This document shows, piece by piece, positions 11,881 to 24,660 of a stretch of DNA of 64,000 nucleotides. The DNA comes from Aldrovandia affinis. Its lineage: Eukaryota > Chordata > Actinopteri > Notacanthiformes > Halosauridae. The translations under genes and the position numbers were made by a program. Each line of letters begins with the position of its first letter. The first letter of the stretch is position 1. The stretch lies in contig JAINUG010000053.1 in NCBI GenBank assembly GCA_029706075.1, positions 186,001-250,000 on the forward strand, given 5' to 3'. The notes under the pieces are model-generated. The model worked only from the letters and a program-made list of their open reading frames with translations. It did no database searches and had not been told where the DNA came from.

Positions 11881-14443
11881 AATGATGCGTCCGGATCGAG
11901 GCGACATGGTCTCGGCGGGTCGACTGGCGCTGATGGCTGTGGCGGAGTAGCCCATTTCGGCGCCGACGCCCCCGAGAAGAGGCGACCCTAATCGAGCGAG
12001 ATGGACTCGGTCCCCGGTAATGAACCAGGCCGTGCGCGCACCACGACAATGTTCCTCTACAATGTCTTCCTTTTAATGAAAAGCGGCCCGGCTAATCCGA
12101 TCAAAGCCATCAGAATAATCAGTCCCGGTGTACAAGAGAAAGACTAACAGAGAGAGAAAGATAACTGCTAATTCTGAATCAATACACCAAAGCAATATCC
12201 CCCTCCCACCCCACCGCTGACTGTTAATTCCCCCTCACTGTGACACGACTGCGGCACTGTTAGACTCGGGTTATTTCACCGTTCCAGTGTTGGACAGCGT
12301 ATTTTCAGTGGATAACGGGCAGACCTACAATGTATTTCCCCCTGCTGTCCCCACCCACTCTGAGAGAGGAACGAGAGAGCGGGGAGAAAGGAGGAGAGAC
12401 AGAAGAGGGTCTCGGTTTGGACAGGAGCAAGGGGGTAGGGTGAGGAGGGGAGATGGGAAAGGGGTGGGGGGGGAGGGGGGGTTGTGTGGCAGGCCTGCCC
12501 TGGGTTTCTTCAGCAGCCCTGGAATTAAGGCTCCACGGTCTTTGCCCCCCGCTACCGTCTCAACACAAGCGGCTCTGAAAATGCATCGCCTCCTCCTCGC
12601 GGTTACACAGAGACGGCCTCCCGGCGTGGTGGACATGTCCCCTGAGATGGCGTGGCGAAGCCGAGCTTGCTCTAAAGAGCGATGGTGGCTCCACGTACGT
12701 CTCCCTGACGGGGCGGGCCTCACGTCCTCCACCGCCGGCCTCGCCTGCGCGGCGTTCGCTCATCTCTCACACAGGCCCCATCCTTCAGGCAACCCTGACA
12801 CCCAACCCCCGGCGCAGAGGGACGATGCTGCCGTAGGACTCTCTGCACCGCGTGAGTAATGACCCCCCCCACCTCACTCCCGCCTCTTATTTTATGACGA
12901 CACTTAAAAAAAAAAAAGAAATTCAGTAAAAGAAATGGATTGGGTCCACATCACATTACGTCTCGAAACGTGTTGCCCGGTGATCAAGTTTTACGAGGCC
13001 ACGCTTTGAAAGGGACAATCCTAACTCCAAGCGTTCGACGCAAAGTGTATCGAATTTTCCAGGAACTGCGTTCGGGGGCACTATGCTCTGATGGCAGACG
13101 GTTTCACACAGTAATGTTATTTAAAAAGAGGAACCTACCATTACTACAGAATTGAGCTCCACTCTCCACCATCTGCCCATTAGCCGGGGCTGTCTCATTT
13201 CTATCAATAACCATTGTTGAAATCAGATATGGGTTTTTTTCTCTTTCGGCCCCACAGACTCCACAGCGAGGCCTTTTCTTGTACTGTATCTATGAAAGAA
13301 GTAACTCCACTTAATGCTACATCGCAGTGACACGTTAATCGACTTAACAGACAGAGCTAAGCAAGCGTCAAAGTGATCACACAGCGTAGATTTGTAATGC
13401 GGGCATTTATGTGGAACTGTCTGTGTACCAGCGGAAATCACTGGTCTAATGCCCTGGAGGCTGCAGTGATGCTAGCCAGTTGTGAATCCATGTACCAGAG
13501 AAGTGCTTTTCGATTAATTTTACATTCAAATGTTCCATGGCTCCCAAGACCGAACGTTCAAAATATCACCCCCTCCCCCCCCCCCCCTCCCCAGTGCTTC
13601 ATGAAACTCCTCAGTTTTTTCCTGTAAAAATAATGACTCACTGCAACGAGATTCGCATCCGCTCGCACTTCAAGCAGGGAAATTAAGAATATCAGTTCAT
13701 TATCGGTTATTTCATGCAGGGTTCTAAGGCTCTCCTTCATAAATATTGATGAGAAACGGGTACAGTGAAATTCTTCCTCTTTTTTTCCGGTTAATTGTCA
13801 AGCACTTGAATCCCAATCCCAGGTTGGATATTTGAACATTCGGATATTGGGCTTTCATCCATGCCACATACAATTCAGGCTTTTGAAAATGGCCACTGCT
13901 TAGAGCTCCAGATTAAAGGTGTGGAATAAGATGAATCGGGACCCAAAAGCATCTCTGACAACTGCCAATCAGACCATTCTGTTTTACATATATTCAAATG
14001 CAAAAGACAGCGGTCACTGTCGCGACGTCAGATGCCTAAAAAAGATTAGATTTGCCGAGCGTACAGATACTGCCAGAGAAGTGAAGCGCGCTACTACAGC
14101 GTAGACGTCTAGTCGTCAAGAGGCAGACAATAACTGATATTCCTGCGATACATTTTCTCTTTTAAAACATCTTTTACCCATTTTATACAGCTGCTCTTGT
14201 TTAAATAGATTGAAAAAAGAGTAGACTTTTTCCAGTCTAATACAAGTAAATACTTGGAGCTAGCACACTTGACTATATCAGGGTTGTGTACGATGCATAG
14301 GGAAGCACATGGCCCCGCCAACTCCCGCCACTGTTCTGAGTACTCAGATGTTTTGGCGATGCTGTTCGTAAGACAAGAGTGTATCAGTGGCCAGAGGCAC
14401 AAACAAGGCCTCAGACTGATACAGCCCTGACTCAAGCCTAATA

Positions 14444-14664
14444 TGGAGAGGGGTGGTGGGGGTGGTAAGAGAAAGAGTGAGAGCAAGAGGAGAGACAGGA
14501 GACAGACAGAGAGAAAGAAAGGGAGAGAGAGAAGACAGACAGAGAGAAAAAGAGAGAGAGAGGGAGATGGAGAAAAAGAGGGAGCAAGAGGAAGAGTGAG
14601 AGCAAGAGGAGAGACAGGAGACAGACAGAGAGAAAGAGAGGGGGAGAGAGAGAGAGAGAGAGAC
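14444..14664. repeat. GA-rich array
   Basis: GA tract with a repeated phrase (GAGACAGGAGACAGACAGAG) at two places about 110 bp apart, so part of it is itself duplicated. Confidence 0.94.
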
Positions 14665-15377
14665 ATGTTCTGACAGATTTAGATCAGTGCCTAGGGGCTG
14701 TGTTGGATGTCACTACAAGACTGAGCAGGAGAAGCAGAGCAAGCCGGTTGCCAGGTTTCGGAGGGAAGTTCGGCTGGGGTGCCGATATGTTCGGCAGCAC
14801 ATGCTAGACAGCAATGCAAAAATGCAGCTATGGGTCAGTTGATCACGACGCAGGGAAGGCTAGGCGGACCTGTCACAGCGTGAGGGCACGTTCCGGGCCC
14901 AGACCCCACCCAACGCTTTCCCATCACTCTTAACACCCTGGGCGGCCTCTAGAACGCGCCGCAAAGCCGCTCTGCCTTTTCGTAGAGAGAGCTGAAATAA
15001 CCACACAATAACTGGCGTCGACTTCAAGAGCAGCGCCTCGCTTACACTGCAGTTGCCCACCGCCCTGGAATTCCAAAATAAGAGCCAAAGTAGCCCGCTG
15101 CGAGAGCGTCGCACGACATAAAAGTCCTCTAAATAAACGAGACACGCCACCGAGTCCCCTTCGTTTGGGGATATAAACACAGACCACAAACTGATCCATA
15201 GGGATTAGACCGGCCCATTAAATATTCATCAAGCTTTTTTTCCCGTCATTGCCTTCCATTTATTGTGGAATAGAAGCAGCGCATTCCAAAGGGCCGCAAT
15301 AGTCGGGTCGGCATGTAATTGCTATCTGCGAATTGCTCTGCGCTCAGAGAGGCTGAGGGATTAAAACAATTGTTCTG

Positions 15378-15416
15378 TCTATCTCCCTCTCCCTCTCCCT
15401 CTCCCTCTCTCTCTCT
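15378..15416. repeat. TC-rich repeat
   Basis: (CTCCCT)n followed by (CT)n. Confidence 0.9.
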
Positions 15417-17685
15417 GCATGAGATTTTGTGTACTTTTCACCCCCCACCCATCCCATGCTTATTCTACAGCTTTACCTCAGCGTGTCCGAGAGACCGCCC
15501 TTTTTGAACGAAACTTTCAGCGGTGCCCGTTTTCTGTTTTTCGAGATGAAGGAATTGACGGCAGAAAAAATCTAAACGAAAAAGATTGCAGGCTCCTTTC
15601 GTGAGGATTGAGACCGCAATCTGCAAAATTGCACCCCGTGAGCTTTTAAAACGTTAGAAAAGGCAGAGCACTATCGCATTGTGTGCGGCCCCCGTTTCTG
15701 CAGCCAGGGAGGAGTGGAATCAGTCGCTTGGCAATGATTTAAAAAGCCCTGCAGCGTCTGGGTCTCTGATTCCTACATTGTCATGTCACAAGCTCACATT
15801 AGGAACAAAAGTACTTTAGTGGCATTGTGGTAAAGAATAAAAAGCAACCGTAATAACGGTTACAAGTGTGAAACAATGAAATGTAGCCTTACAGAGTTGT
15901 GTTCCAAATTCCTAATTGCCAGTGCACAATGGATGGACAATGTGGCATTTGTCTTCCATCTCTCCACAACAATCAGGGTATCTGTCTGTCAAAGTGCAAA
16001 ACAGCTGACCATGTTTGCGTTATCTATGCGTTTGCAATGGGGGAACAGAAAATCTGGGTAAAATTAAACCAAATATCAACCACCAAAACCACCGCCATGA
16101 CATATAGTGCCTTTCACAGATCTGATTCCCACCTAAACGGCCAGCCAAACTGATGCTCGCGTGCACACATGGGAGATTTTGCACACTTGATTATGGGCTT
16201 TGCTCACCTGAAGGAGGTACCACCAGTGTGTGCAAAAGCTTGGTTGGGACGCGCTCTTCCTGCCTGCACCAATACCCAGATCCGGGACCAGCGCCAGGCG
16301 TCTGGTCGGGTTGGAGACCGGCGTCGGCAGAATATGGCTGGTATTACACCAGAGACACCCAGACAGATTTACAGGTTGCTAAATCGCTCATTAGCTTTCC
16401 GGTGAGAGAGCCCAACCAGACAGCAGCTGCAGGAAGGCCCGGGCACAATTCCATTACAATGTGTTCCCTCCCTCCATTTAGGAATCGGGGAGGCTCCAAA
16501 CGGACCCGGTGCCGTGCCCTTTAATTGAATTACAGCGAGAGCACTTACAGTGGGCCCCCGAGGAGCCGTGCCAGTCCTGAGGCGGGCTGTGCCCTTGGGG
16601 CCACACTGAGGCCCTTATTCATCCATGCTCTATGCCCGATTGATAAATGAACCAACAGAAACGAAATCTTCTCCATTTCCAGTGAACTGGAGCGCTGCTG
16701 TGGGTAGCCGTGGGTTTGGCAGATGCCTGGCTTTCTACACTGCTCTGTTGTGGGGCTTTGCATTTTTTACTTCCTCTATTTTTAGCCGGCTGGTCACATG
16801 GCGTAGCAGGAGGACTTCCAGGATGTGTGCTTGCGATGAGGCGGCACACTGTTACTTTTCCACACTGCAGCAGTGCTCTGGCAATAGGTAGCACGTAACA
16901 CGTAAGCTCCGCATATCACCCTAATCTGTCTGCCAGGTAATTATATTATACATAGTAGTTACATAATACTTTGTGAAAGGTCTGGAGGTTTTTGTCCCCC
17001 CCTCCCCAATGTAACGGTCACCCAAGGAACTGTGAACAACTTAAACCCATGGACTCTCGGTCAAACCTGGCTAATGACTGTGATATCTAAGCTATAGGGC
17101 CCAGACTGAATTTGTTCCAGGTACCTTTACTGAATGAACCAATTGGGAGCCCTCGCTCTCTCTTTGCAAGAATGGAGAAGGCTTTTAAAGACCTTCGAAA
17201 GTGTAATGTTGGTTACTCAGCTTTATATAATTGGCATGGTTGGCCATCCTTACTGTACATAAGAAAGGCATGCTCTTAAAAACGGTAAGATCACCAAAAA
17301 TCTTGAATTGTTCTTGTCATTTCTTACCTTAGTTGTAAAGGGAATCAACATGAAAAGCTTTTTTATTATAGTTTATTTTAACTGATCATTTGAAACCATT
17401 TATTGGTTTCTTAACCAATTTCGCGCTCTAACCCCTTATATAAAAACCCGTACAACACTGAACTTTGTTTGCAAATATGCTGTTGCCTAAAACAGAACGT
17501 TGTTCAACACATAAATGCAAGGATATAACTGCTTAAGCTAAACTGTCAATTTAGCATTTCGAGAGCGAAACTGGTTTGTATTTCAGTCTGTGAATACTGA
17601 ATGACCAGCTACAATGGGTATTGGAGGCAGACATGAATGAAGTGAGAAGTCTGGAGTTGTATATAAGAATATTTCTAAGATAAGG

Positions 17686-17850
17686 GGGACCTCCCAGATG
17701 GTCTAGCGGTTACAATGTTTGACACTGGCCACTGCGACCTAGTTTAGATTCCACTGGCCACGCCAGAGTCGGCTCTGGCTGGGACTGCCACTAGGGGGCG
17801 GCAATTGGCTGTCCGCCCCAGGGAGGGGGGAGGGAAGCCTACATGCCTAC
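17686..17850 (+). mobile_element. 3'-truncated SINE, family B, carrying a CTCF-consensus motif
   Basis: The head CCTCCCAGATGGTCTAGCGG and B-box-like TAGATTCCAC match the minus-strand element at 54784-55159 through its first ~160 bp, including GGCTCTGGC and CAATTGGCTGTCCGCCCC. The copy stops after the G-rich stretch, so body and tail are missing. It contains TGCCACTAGGGGGCGGCA (17786-17803). Confidence 0.75.
17786..17803 (+). promoter_or_regulatory. CTCF-type motif inside SINE, forward
   Basis: The core CCACTAGGGGGCGG matches the published vertebrate CTCF consensus CCASYAGRKGGCRS at 14 of 14 positions. Binding in vivo is not shown. Confidence 0.55.
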
Positions 17851-18400
17851 AAGCCTACAAATCTTATCAACATGAAGATTTCAGTGAAAAATTTAATAAC
17901 ATAAATGGCTCAGAACAGCCACCCTCGCCTGTTTTGAAGGCACACATCCAAGACATGTGGAAATGTAAAAATTGCTGGTAGCGGGGAGAAATAATTAAAT
18001 TGTTACCCTAAAATCAGCAACTCACTTAGACCCAAGAAACCAGGTGAGGTGATCTGTAGTGTATCTGTGAGTGCTGAGCAACAATGAACAACAGCAGGGT
18101 CTGTGGCTCTCCGGGTCCAGAGTTGTCCACTCCAGCATGATTGTTTCAATGCCCAGAGGACTACTGTTAAACAATACTCATCTTTGATATGACTGACATG
18201 GGTAGAATAATAGATCTGATAATCTGATTGGTTGTTCCTCGTGGGGCAGGGATTTCCACCGGGAGCCAAGCTGTAGCTTGTTCCTGTGGGTTTTGAATAA
18301 CAGGTGGGGATTTGTTGCTGACTTTGCAGATGCATATATAAGCCGATGAAGCGTGAATGAACATGAAAAGAATGAACAAGGCACACCCTGATTATTACAG

Positions 18401-18645
18401 TAAAGAGTGCGATACTGGCGTGTGAGCTGTACCAGAATGTGTACACTTTAAAGAGTGTGATACTGGCGTGTGAGCTGTTCCAGAATGTGTACACTTTAAA
18501 GAGTGCGATACTGGCGTGTGAGCTGTCCCAGAATGTGTACACTTTAAAGAGTGCGATACTGGCGTGTGAGCTGTCCCAGAATGTGTACACTTTAAAGAGT
18601 GTGATACTGGCGTGTGAGCTGTACTAGAATGTGTACACTTTAAAG
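18401..18645. repeat. 48-bp minisatellite, about five copies
   Basis: A 48-bp unit (starting CTTTAAAGAGTGTGATACTG) is repeated 5.1 times with only a few substitutions (TGTAC/TGTTC/TGTCC; GTG/GCG). Because 48 is divisible by 3, several frames stay open and show 16-residue protein repeats. This explains the open frames on both strands without invoking a gene. Confidence 0.95.
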
Positions 18646-20139
18646 CATTTGGTGCTTTGTTGTATACACTTTTTTTTTCGTGGTGGCAATGCATTTGCTA
18701 ACCTTGTAACTAGCTAGCTAGTTTTTTGCCATATTACATACGTAGTATTTAAATGACAAACATTTGAGCTTTCAAAAGTTGAGGAATATGATCACAAAGT
18801 ATTTAATGTACGTCGTACATCTGTAAAGTAAATTTCTTTGTTGAACATTTACCACAGTATAGCTGTGTCTATCCTCATTTAATGTTGCATTAAATAGAAA
18901 TTAATATCTAATGACAAATGCAATCTACCAAAATCTGTGGTGGCTATCATTGTTAACCTTTTGGAAGCCCAAGGAATCATTACTTTGAACGTCAACCACT
19001 GACGCCATAGCATGGGAATGATTTTGTGGGAGCAAACGGACCTCGTTTGTTGAGGTAGGGAATGGCATAAAATCTTCGAGTAGCGGTGAAGATTCCCTCT
19101 AAAGGCTGTATAAAGTTTTCTTTTGGAGGGCAGTTCATCTTGTGTAAGCGCGGAGGAGATTTTAAAGGCTCGGTAAAGGGTTCAATGATTTTTGTCCTCA
19201 GCTACAAAGCGTTAGCAGGCCTGTAAGGAGTGCTCTATTAAAGACCTTGGGAAGGGTTCAGCAACGTTGCTCAGCTGTAGAGTGCTGCCAGCACTCGCTC
19301 TCCTTGCACAAGAGTGGGATTTCCATCCCTTTCCGTGTCGTCCTGCTGTCATGTCTTTGGATTTCTTCCGGTGGGTTTTGATTCATCTTCGTGGCGAGGG
19401 GTCCTGACTTCCATATCCTCCCCTTGTTTTGTGATGAGCCGTTGGTAAATTACCTCTCCGCCCCACGCTAAGCCGAGTTCAGCCAGACACCACGGCGCCG
19501 TGCCATACATCAACAGACGTGGGCAGACACAGGGATGTGTATTGATCGCGATCACACAGCAAACACCAGATTATCTGCCGAGCGATGTTTCTCAGAGAGA
19601 GAGGACTTCGCTCATCGTTTCCTCTATGAAGTTTCAGAAGTTCCCCTGGGGGGTCTTAAATGGGAGAAGCAACTTTCCCGCCAGATTCACAGTGACAACA
19701 GTGCAGGAGACAACATGGGTGTGAAAACAAAGGCAGCGTTTAACCCGCACTCATTGCGTGCTGTCCTTACACTTGACTGCTGATTTATGTTGGAGTTACA
19801 CCCGACCGGTTTAAATTCATTACTAAGAACCAATCGCGTTGTGGTTTAACAAAATGTAGGCCTCCTACTCCACCATCACAACAACCACACATCACCGTCG
19901 GTAATGCCCGGAACACCTTGATATTACTTCCCGCACAATTAACAAGTAAAAACGTATCAGTACCTATTGCCTGTTATAACATATAGCCTACCTCCAGTCC
20001 CTCCCTGTTAAAAGGGAAATTTCGGTCATCAAAGAGAACTCCGCCCAGAAAATAATTTGCATGTTCTGTAACTCTTATTCCACTAAGAATCGTAAAGCAT
20101 ATGCTTCACCACATATAACAGCCCACAGCATGCACTCCC

Positions 20140-21075
20140 CCCCCCCCCCACACCACTTTTGAAATGAAGATGTATGAAACCACATCTTCACTGTAGCCTC
20201 CTTTTCATATATTCCCTTTGAATTGTGGGTGATTTCTCTTAAAAGTTTGGACCAAATACTCTAAAATCCAACTACTTCTATAGCAACGAGATGCAACATG
20301 AATTATGCCACCGGCCAGACAAAGATGAAGCAGAACCGTAAAATGCACACGTAATATAAGACTTGTGTCTGTAAAGCCTTGTAATCAGAAGCCTCGGTTA
20401 CTTTGATGTCTGACCTTTCAACTTGGGGATCAATAGAGCTCTGGGGGAACAGTGAGAACAACATTTATATGAAGTTTTATGAAAAATCCATGTTGGGCTG
20501 GCCTTGTTTAGAGATGGAAAATCAAACAAAGAGAGCCTTCTATGCCTTTGACCTTGAACCATGTGAACTGAAAATGTATAGATTTCTGGGGAACAGTGAG
20601 GACAGCATTTGTGTTGGGTTCGATCAAACACTGCACACTAATGGCTGAGATTGGAGATAAAAAAATATATAAACATATAATGCACGTGTCTGTATATATA
20701 TATGTATATAGTATATACTGTATATATTATGAGCACTTTCTGACCTTGACCTCTGACCTTCCAGGAACTGTAAGGGTAACATTTGTGCCAACGTTCATCA
20801 CAATCAATGCATAATGGGCTCAGCAGGGGACCAGAAGCCACTATTGTGAAGGAAGGACAGCATTGAAGGACAACGTGAAAGTGAAATGCCCTCTTTGATA
20901 TTGTCATAAAAATCACATATCTACACCAAAACTATGTGAATATATATGAATATTTGCCTGTTTAGCTCTGCCTGCTTATAGAACACCTCTAAAAAACAAA
21001 AAACAAAAAGCAGAGAGATGCAACCACATCTCGGGTGTAGCGTCCTTTTCAGCACTCAATGCCTCTGTGGTGAGC
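20140..21075. repeat. Ancient repeat mosaic with degenerate ~150-bp units
   Basis: Three related blocks begin with TGACCT words and a GGAACAGTGAGGACAGCATT-like phrase (about 20404, 20546 and 20741), spaced roughly 140-190 bp. The region is bracketed by two related segments (ACCACATCT...TGTAGC.TCCTTTTCA at about 20180 and 21025). This looks like an old dispersed element with internal tandem units; family unknown to me. A short TA-rich microsatellite sits at about 20690-20730. Confidence 0.5.
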
Positions 21076-21392
21076 TCGGTATCTCAGACTAGATTACAGT
21101 CGCAGATGGCGGAGTGGTGACTGAAATAGGCTCCCTCCCGTCCCGGTCTGACACTGAGCTGGGGACGTGACTGACAGCCCCAGAGAGAGGAGCACTCGGC
21201 CAGGGCAGCGCTCCTGCCGCCGGCCCGCTCTGCGGAGGCGCGGACACGAGGGGACAGCGCTCCGGTAACCCCATCTCTCACATGGCTGTCACATGACACC
21301 TCTCCATGACATCACCTCCTTTGGGCTGGCGCTTAGAAGTAGGTGAACTTGGCAGCCGACTAAGTGAAGGCGATAAAAGTCACAGAGGAGAC

Positions 21393-21740
21393 ACAGAGAA
21401 AGAGAGAGAGGGAGAGAGAGAAAGAGATAGAGAGAAAGAAAGAGCAAGAGTAAGAGTGAGAGTGAGAGAGAGAGGTACAGAGAAAGAAAGATTTTACATT
21501 TACATTTTAAGGATTTAGCAGACGCTCTTATCCAGAGCGACTTACAATATGTGCATTAATGCATGGTAGGAACAATCAGTTCACGCAAGAGATCAGTAAG
21601 AAAGAAATAGTGAGAGTGAGAGATAGAGAAAAAGAAAGAGCAAGAGTAAGGGAAAGAGATGGAGAGAAAGAAAGAGTGACAGTGAGACAGAGAGAGAAAG
21701 ACAGAGGTAGAGAGAAAGAAAAAGTGAGAGAGAGATTGTG
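21393..21740. repeat. GA-rich array split by a SINE tail
   Basis: (GA)n-rich sequence at 21393-21490 and again at about 21595-21740, with phrases such as GAGAAAGAAAGAGCAAGAGT on both sides of an inserted SINE/LINE tail. Confidence 0.9.
21491..21555 (-). mobile_element. Fragment of L2/SINE 3' tail
   Basis: Reverse-oriented CGCTCTGGATAAGAGCG hairpin with its CTGCTAAAT and AATGTAAATG tail, no tRNA head. It interrupts the GA array. Confidence 0.75.
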
Positions 21741-22879
21741 TGTTGGCAATAATGTGCATTGTTAAGATGTGGAAATGAAACCCAACGTGATTTTGAATTG
21801 ACTCTAAAAGAGAGAGAGTGAGAGAGGCCAGCCTAAGTGAAAATCAGACGTATTAATCAGCGTAGAATGGCGAGAACCTGACCAAACAGGGAGCTAATGG
21901 GAAGCGTAAGGCCTCCTGCTGCTGGCAGACCCAACACATCAATCTCAGCGGGCGCCCAGCAGGCAGAGAGAGATGCACTGCCCCACAGAGAGGAACCTGT
22001 GTGTTCTACACTGGGCTGTCAACCAATCTCCTCCACTGGGCCTCTGTGGGGCAGGCTCAACACTGCCATCTGCTAAAGCTGGGCAAGCTGGGACAGTGCA
22101 CGTAGTACGTTGTATGTATACAGCATGGAGCAGGTAAAAGTCTAAAGGATCGAAGCTCTATCAGCAGATATTGTGAAGGCAGAGATGAAAGAGTGGGGCC
22201 ATATGTGGACCACTGCTTATCAGTCTTCACGTCGACACATTCAGTGGTATTCAGCTTAACAATAACAGTTTGCTTTTCGGGTCAAATCTATTATTAAGTA
22301 TATGTGAATAAGATGAGAATGTTGTTAAAAAACAAAGTCTAGGGCGATGGGAACACTCATTTCTGACAACCACGTTGTTTGTATTTATTTTGTGGATGGT
22401 GTTGAAAGACCATTTTTCAACGTCTTCCTTCTTAATACATTTAGTCTATCCTTTCAACACCATCTAAGCTGCATCATATTCAGCCACTATCAACATCTGT
22501 TCATTTTTAATATGGAAATAATTATCGCTAATGCCAAGGCACAGGTAACCGTTTCTATGGCGCCCTGGGGCAGGTTTGGCATTGTAAGTACATGAAAACA
22601 CAAAGTAATCTAAATGCTTTGTCTCTACTGCTATCAGGTGGCTGCATGCCTGGCTTAAGGCTATATCTGATATGAAATGCACTTTGAAGTCTGAAGCTAC
22701 ATTTACACCTGCACGGAACCTGAATTGAACTCAATTCATAACGTGTCTATTAAGAGAATGTACCTACGGTTTGTAAATGTAAATAACTTATTGTGTCTGT
22801 GTGCTGAACGTGTTTCTATACAATGCAATTGCCATTAAAGTAGAAAAAGTTAATCAGAACTATCCAGTACCACCAGCTG

Positions 22880-22893
22880 CCAGTAGATGGCAA
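22880..22893 (+). promoter_or_regulatory. CTCF-like motif, forward
   Basis: CCAGTAGATGGCAA matches CCASYAGRKGGCRS at 13 of 14 positions, in non-repeat intron sequence. Confidence 0.35.
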
Positions 22894-23989
22894 TATAATA
22901 ATAACTAGGTAGTGTTTTAGCTGGAGGGGGGTATGCACCCTTGTCTGAGAGAGCCATAGGGTTCTTTAGCTAAACATTTAATCAAGACTCTTAATCACTT
23001 AATTGTATTGATTATTTGGCCCAATTAGACAAAATTATTCTGTTCAAGGCTTTAAGTGATTTCTGATTGTGCAGATTTTGGCTCTCCAGGAATTAATTGT
23101 TGTTCAGAGGGCATAAACAATGACAAATTAAAAACATTATAATAAGTAAGATAAGGGCATCCAATAAGAAATACGTTAAAATATTACTAATAATAATTAC
23201 AGTGCACAATCCCTTGTAATAGGAATCTAATTTGCCCAAACATAATTTAAATCTTGTTAGCGGTGCATTTTATATTGGCGTGCCCCAAAGGATTTGACCA
23301 TGATAAGCAATTGATTGTTTCATCAGTAATTCGAATGAGCTAGGCAAGGCAATCACCATTATCATCATCACCATCATCAGCAGAAAATGCACCATCTCCA
23401 CTGCCCCGATGATTACCATCACAATTTATTAACAATTCGAATAAAGTCACTGCCTACTGGAGGAACCCTGCGAGAAGGAGGTAGAGGGGTTGGAGCCTTA
23501 TCACCATGACGACATGGATTCAAAGACACTGAGCGGGGGGCATCTATGACTCAAGGTCTCCCATTGGTGGGGGAGAGGGGCATGCCGGGCATTCCTGTGG
23601 TGACACTGATTTGACTTTAAGCTCACTGTGGCGATAGCTCTAGCGATGATCTCTAGACATGTTACCGCACCTAAGTCATCTTGGATCAAATAAAAATTGC
23701 AATTTGACGTCATTTCAGATCCTTGCCCTCAAGCGAGGGCGGTCACAGGCATGACGAATATATGCTTCATCTGTTTCATAAACTTTTATACAATATACTG
23801 CCAATAATGAATCACTTCTCATATATCAGTGCTTCTATCTTTTTGTGAGGCACCATCCAATGAAATAAAATTGCTTGTGCATTGTTGTGGTTATTCTACA
23901 TCATGTTTAAATGCAGAGAGATGATCTGTGAACGAGCGTTGCCGCGATAGAGCCCCTTTAAAAGGGTCTCTCCACCTGGCCCCCTGTCC

Positions 23990-24660
23990 TCTGACACTGT
24001 CCCCTCGCCCCCTCCCGCCGCTGCGCTCCCCGTTCATCTGTTCATTTTTCAGGAAGGAGAGGTGGCATTACTCATCCTGCGGGCTCAGGTTAGGTCCGTA
24101 ACGGCGTGGTTCTGTTCTGTCAGGAGCAATCGCTGCTTTCATTAATTCACCTTGGCCCTCTGCTCTCGCCTCTCTCCCATAGGCCGGCGCGGCGCGGAAC
24201 ACACACAGGCGGACCGAGGGGGCTGCGACCGCGCTTATCTGGCCGGTCCCGCCACGCGCCCATACCCGTGTGTTTGTCTGACGTCCGCCCGTCGCACCGC
24301 AGATCCCGCGTGCGACGGGCGGGGCCCCCTCTGCGGTTTGTGTCCAGCCGTGGGCGAGTGGCACATAATCGATAGCTCGCCATCCCCGCTCGAGTTTCCG
24401 TTAACGAGAAGCGAGGACACGAGGCCTGGGAGGGTTCTCTCTGGGGGCCGCGGCTCAGTGATTTTGATGGCATGCGAGCACCGCGCCCTGACCCGGTCCG
24501 CTGACTGACTGTTTGTCGTGGCGGCATACCTCCTCCGACCCCACGCTAACCGTGCCGCGCGAACCACCCGGTCAAGAACCAAGACTCCTGCGTCCAGGAG
24601 GGGGCAGCACTGGGGCGCTGTGCCGATCCTCCGCGCCGTGACCCGACGTGACATCATTTG
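23990..24660. promoter_or_regulatory. Intronic CpG-dense block
   Basis: About 670 bp with dense CpG (for example GCCGGCGCGGCGCGG at about 24183) lie inside intron 2, about 1 kb 3' of exon 2. No repeat family is recognised. It could be an alternative promoter or enhancer, but no first exon with a good start and donor was found here. Confidence 0.4.

Noticed and set aside
18003-18590. 195-aa minus-strand open frame with four protein repeats
   Set aside because: The repeats are the 48-bp minisatellite; the remaining part is unremarkable intron and stops surround it.
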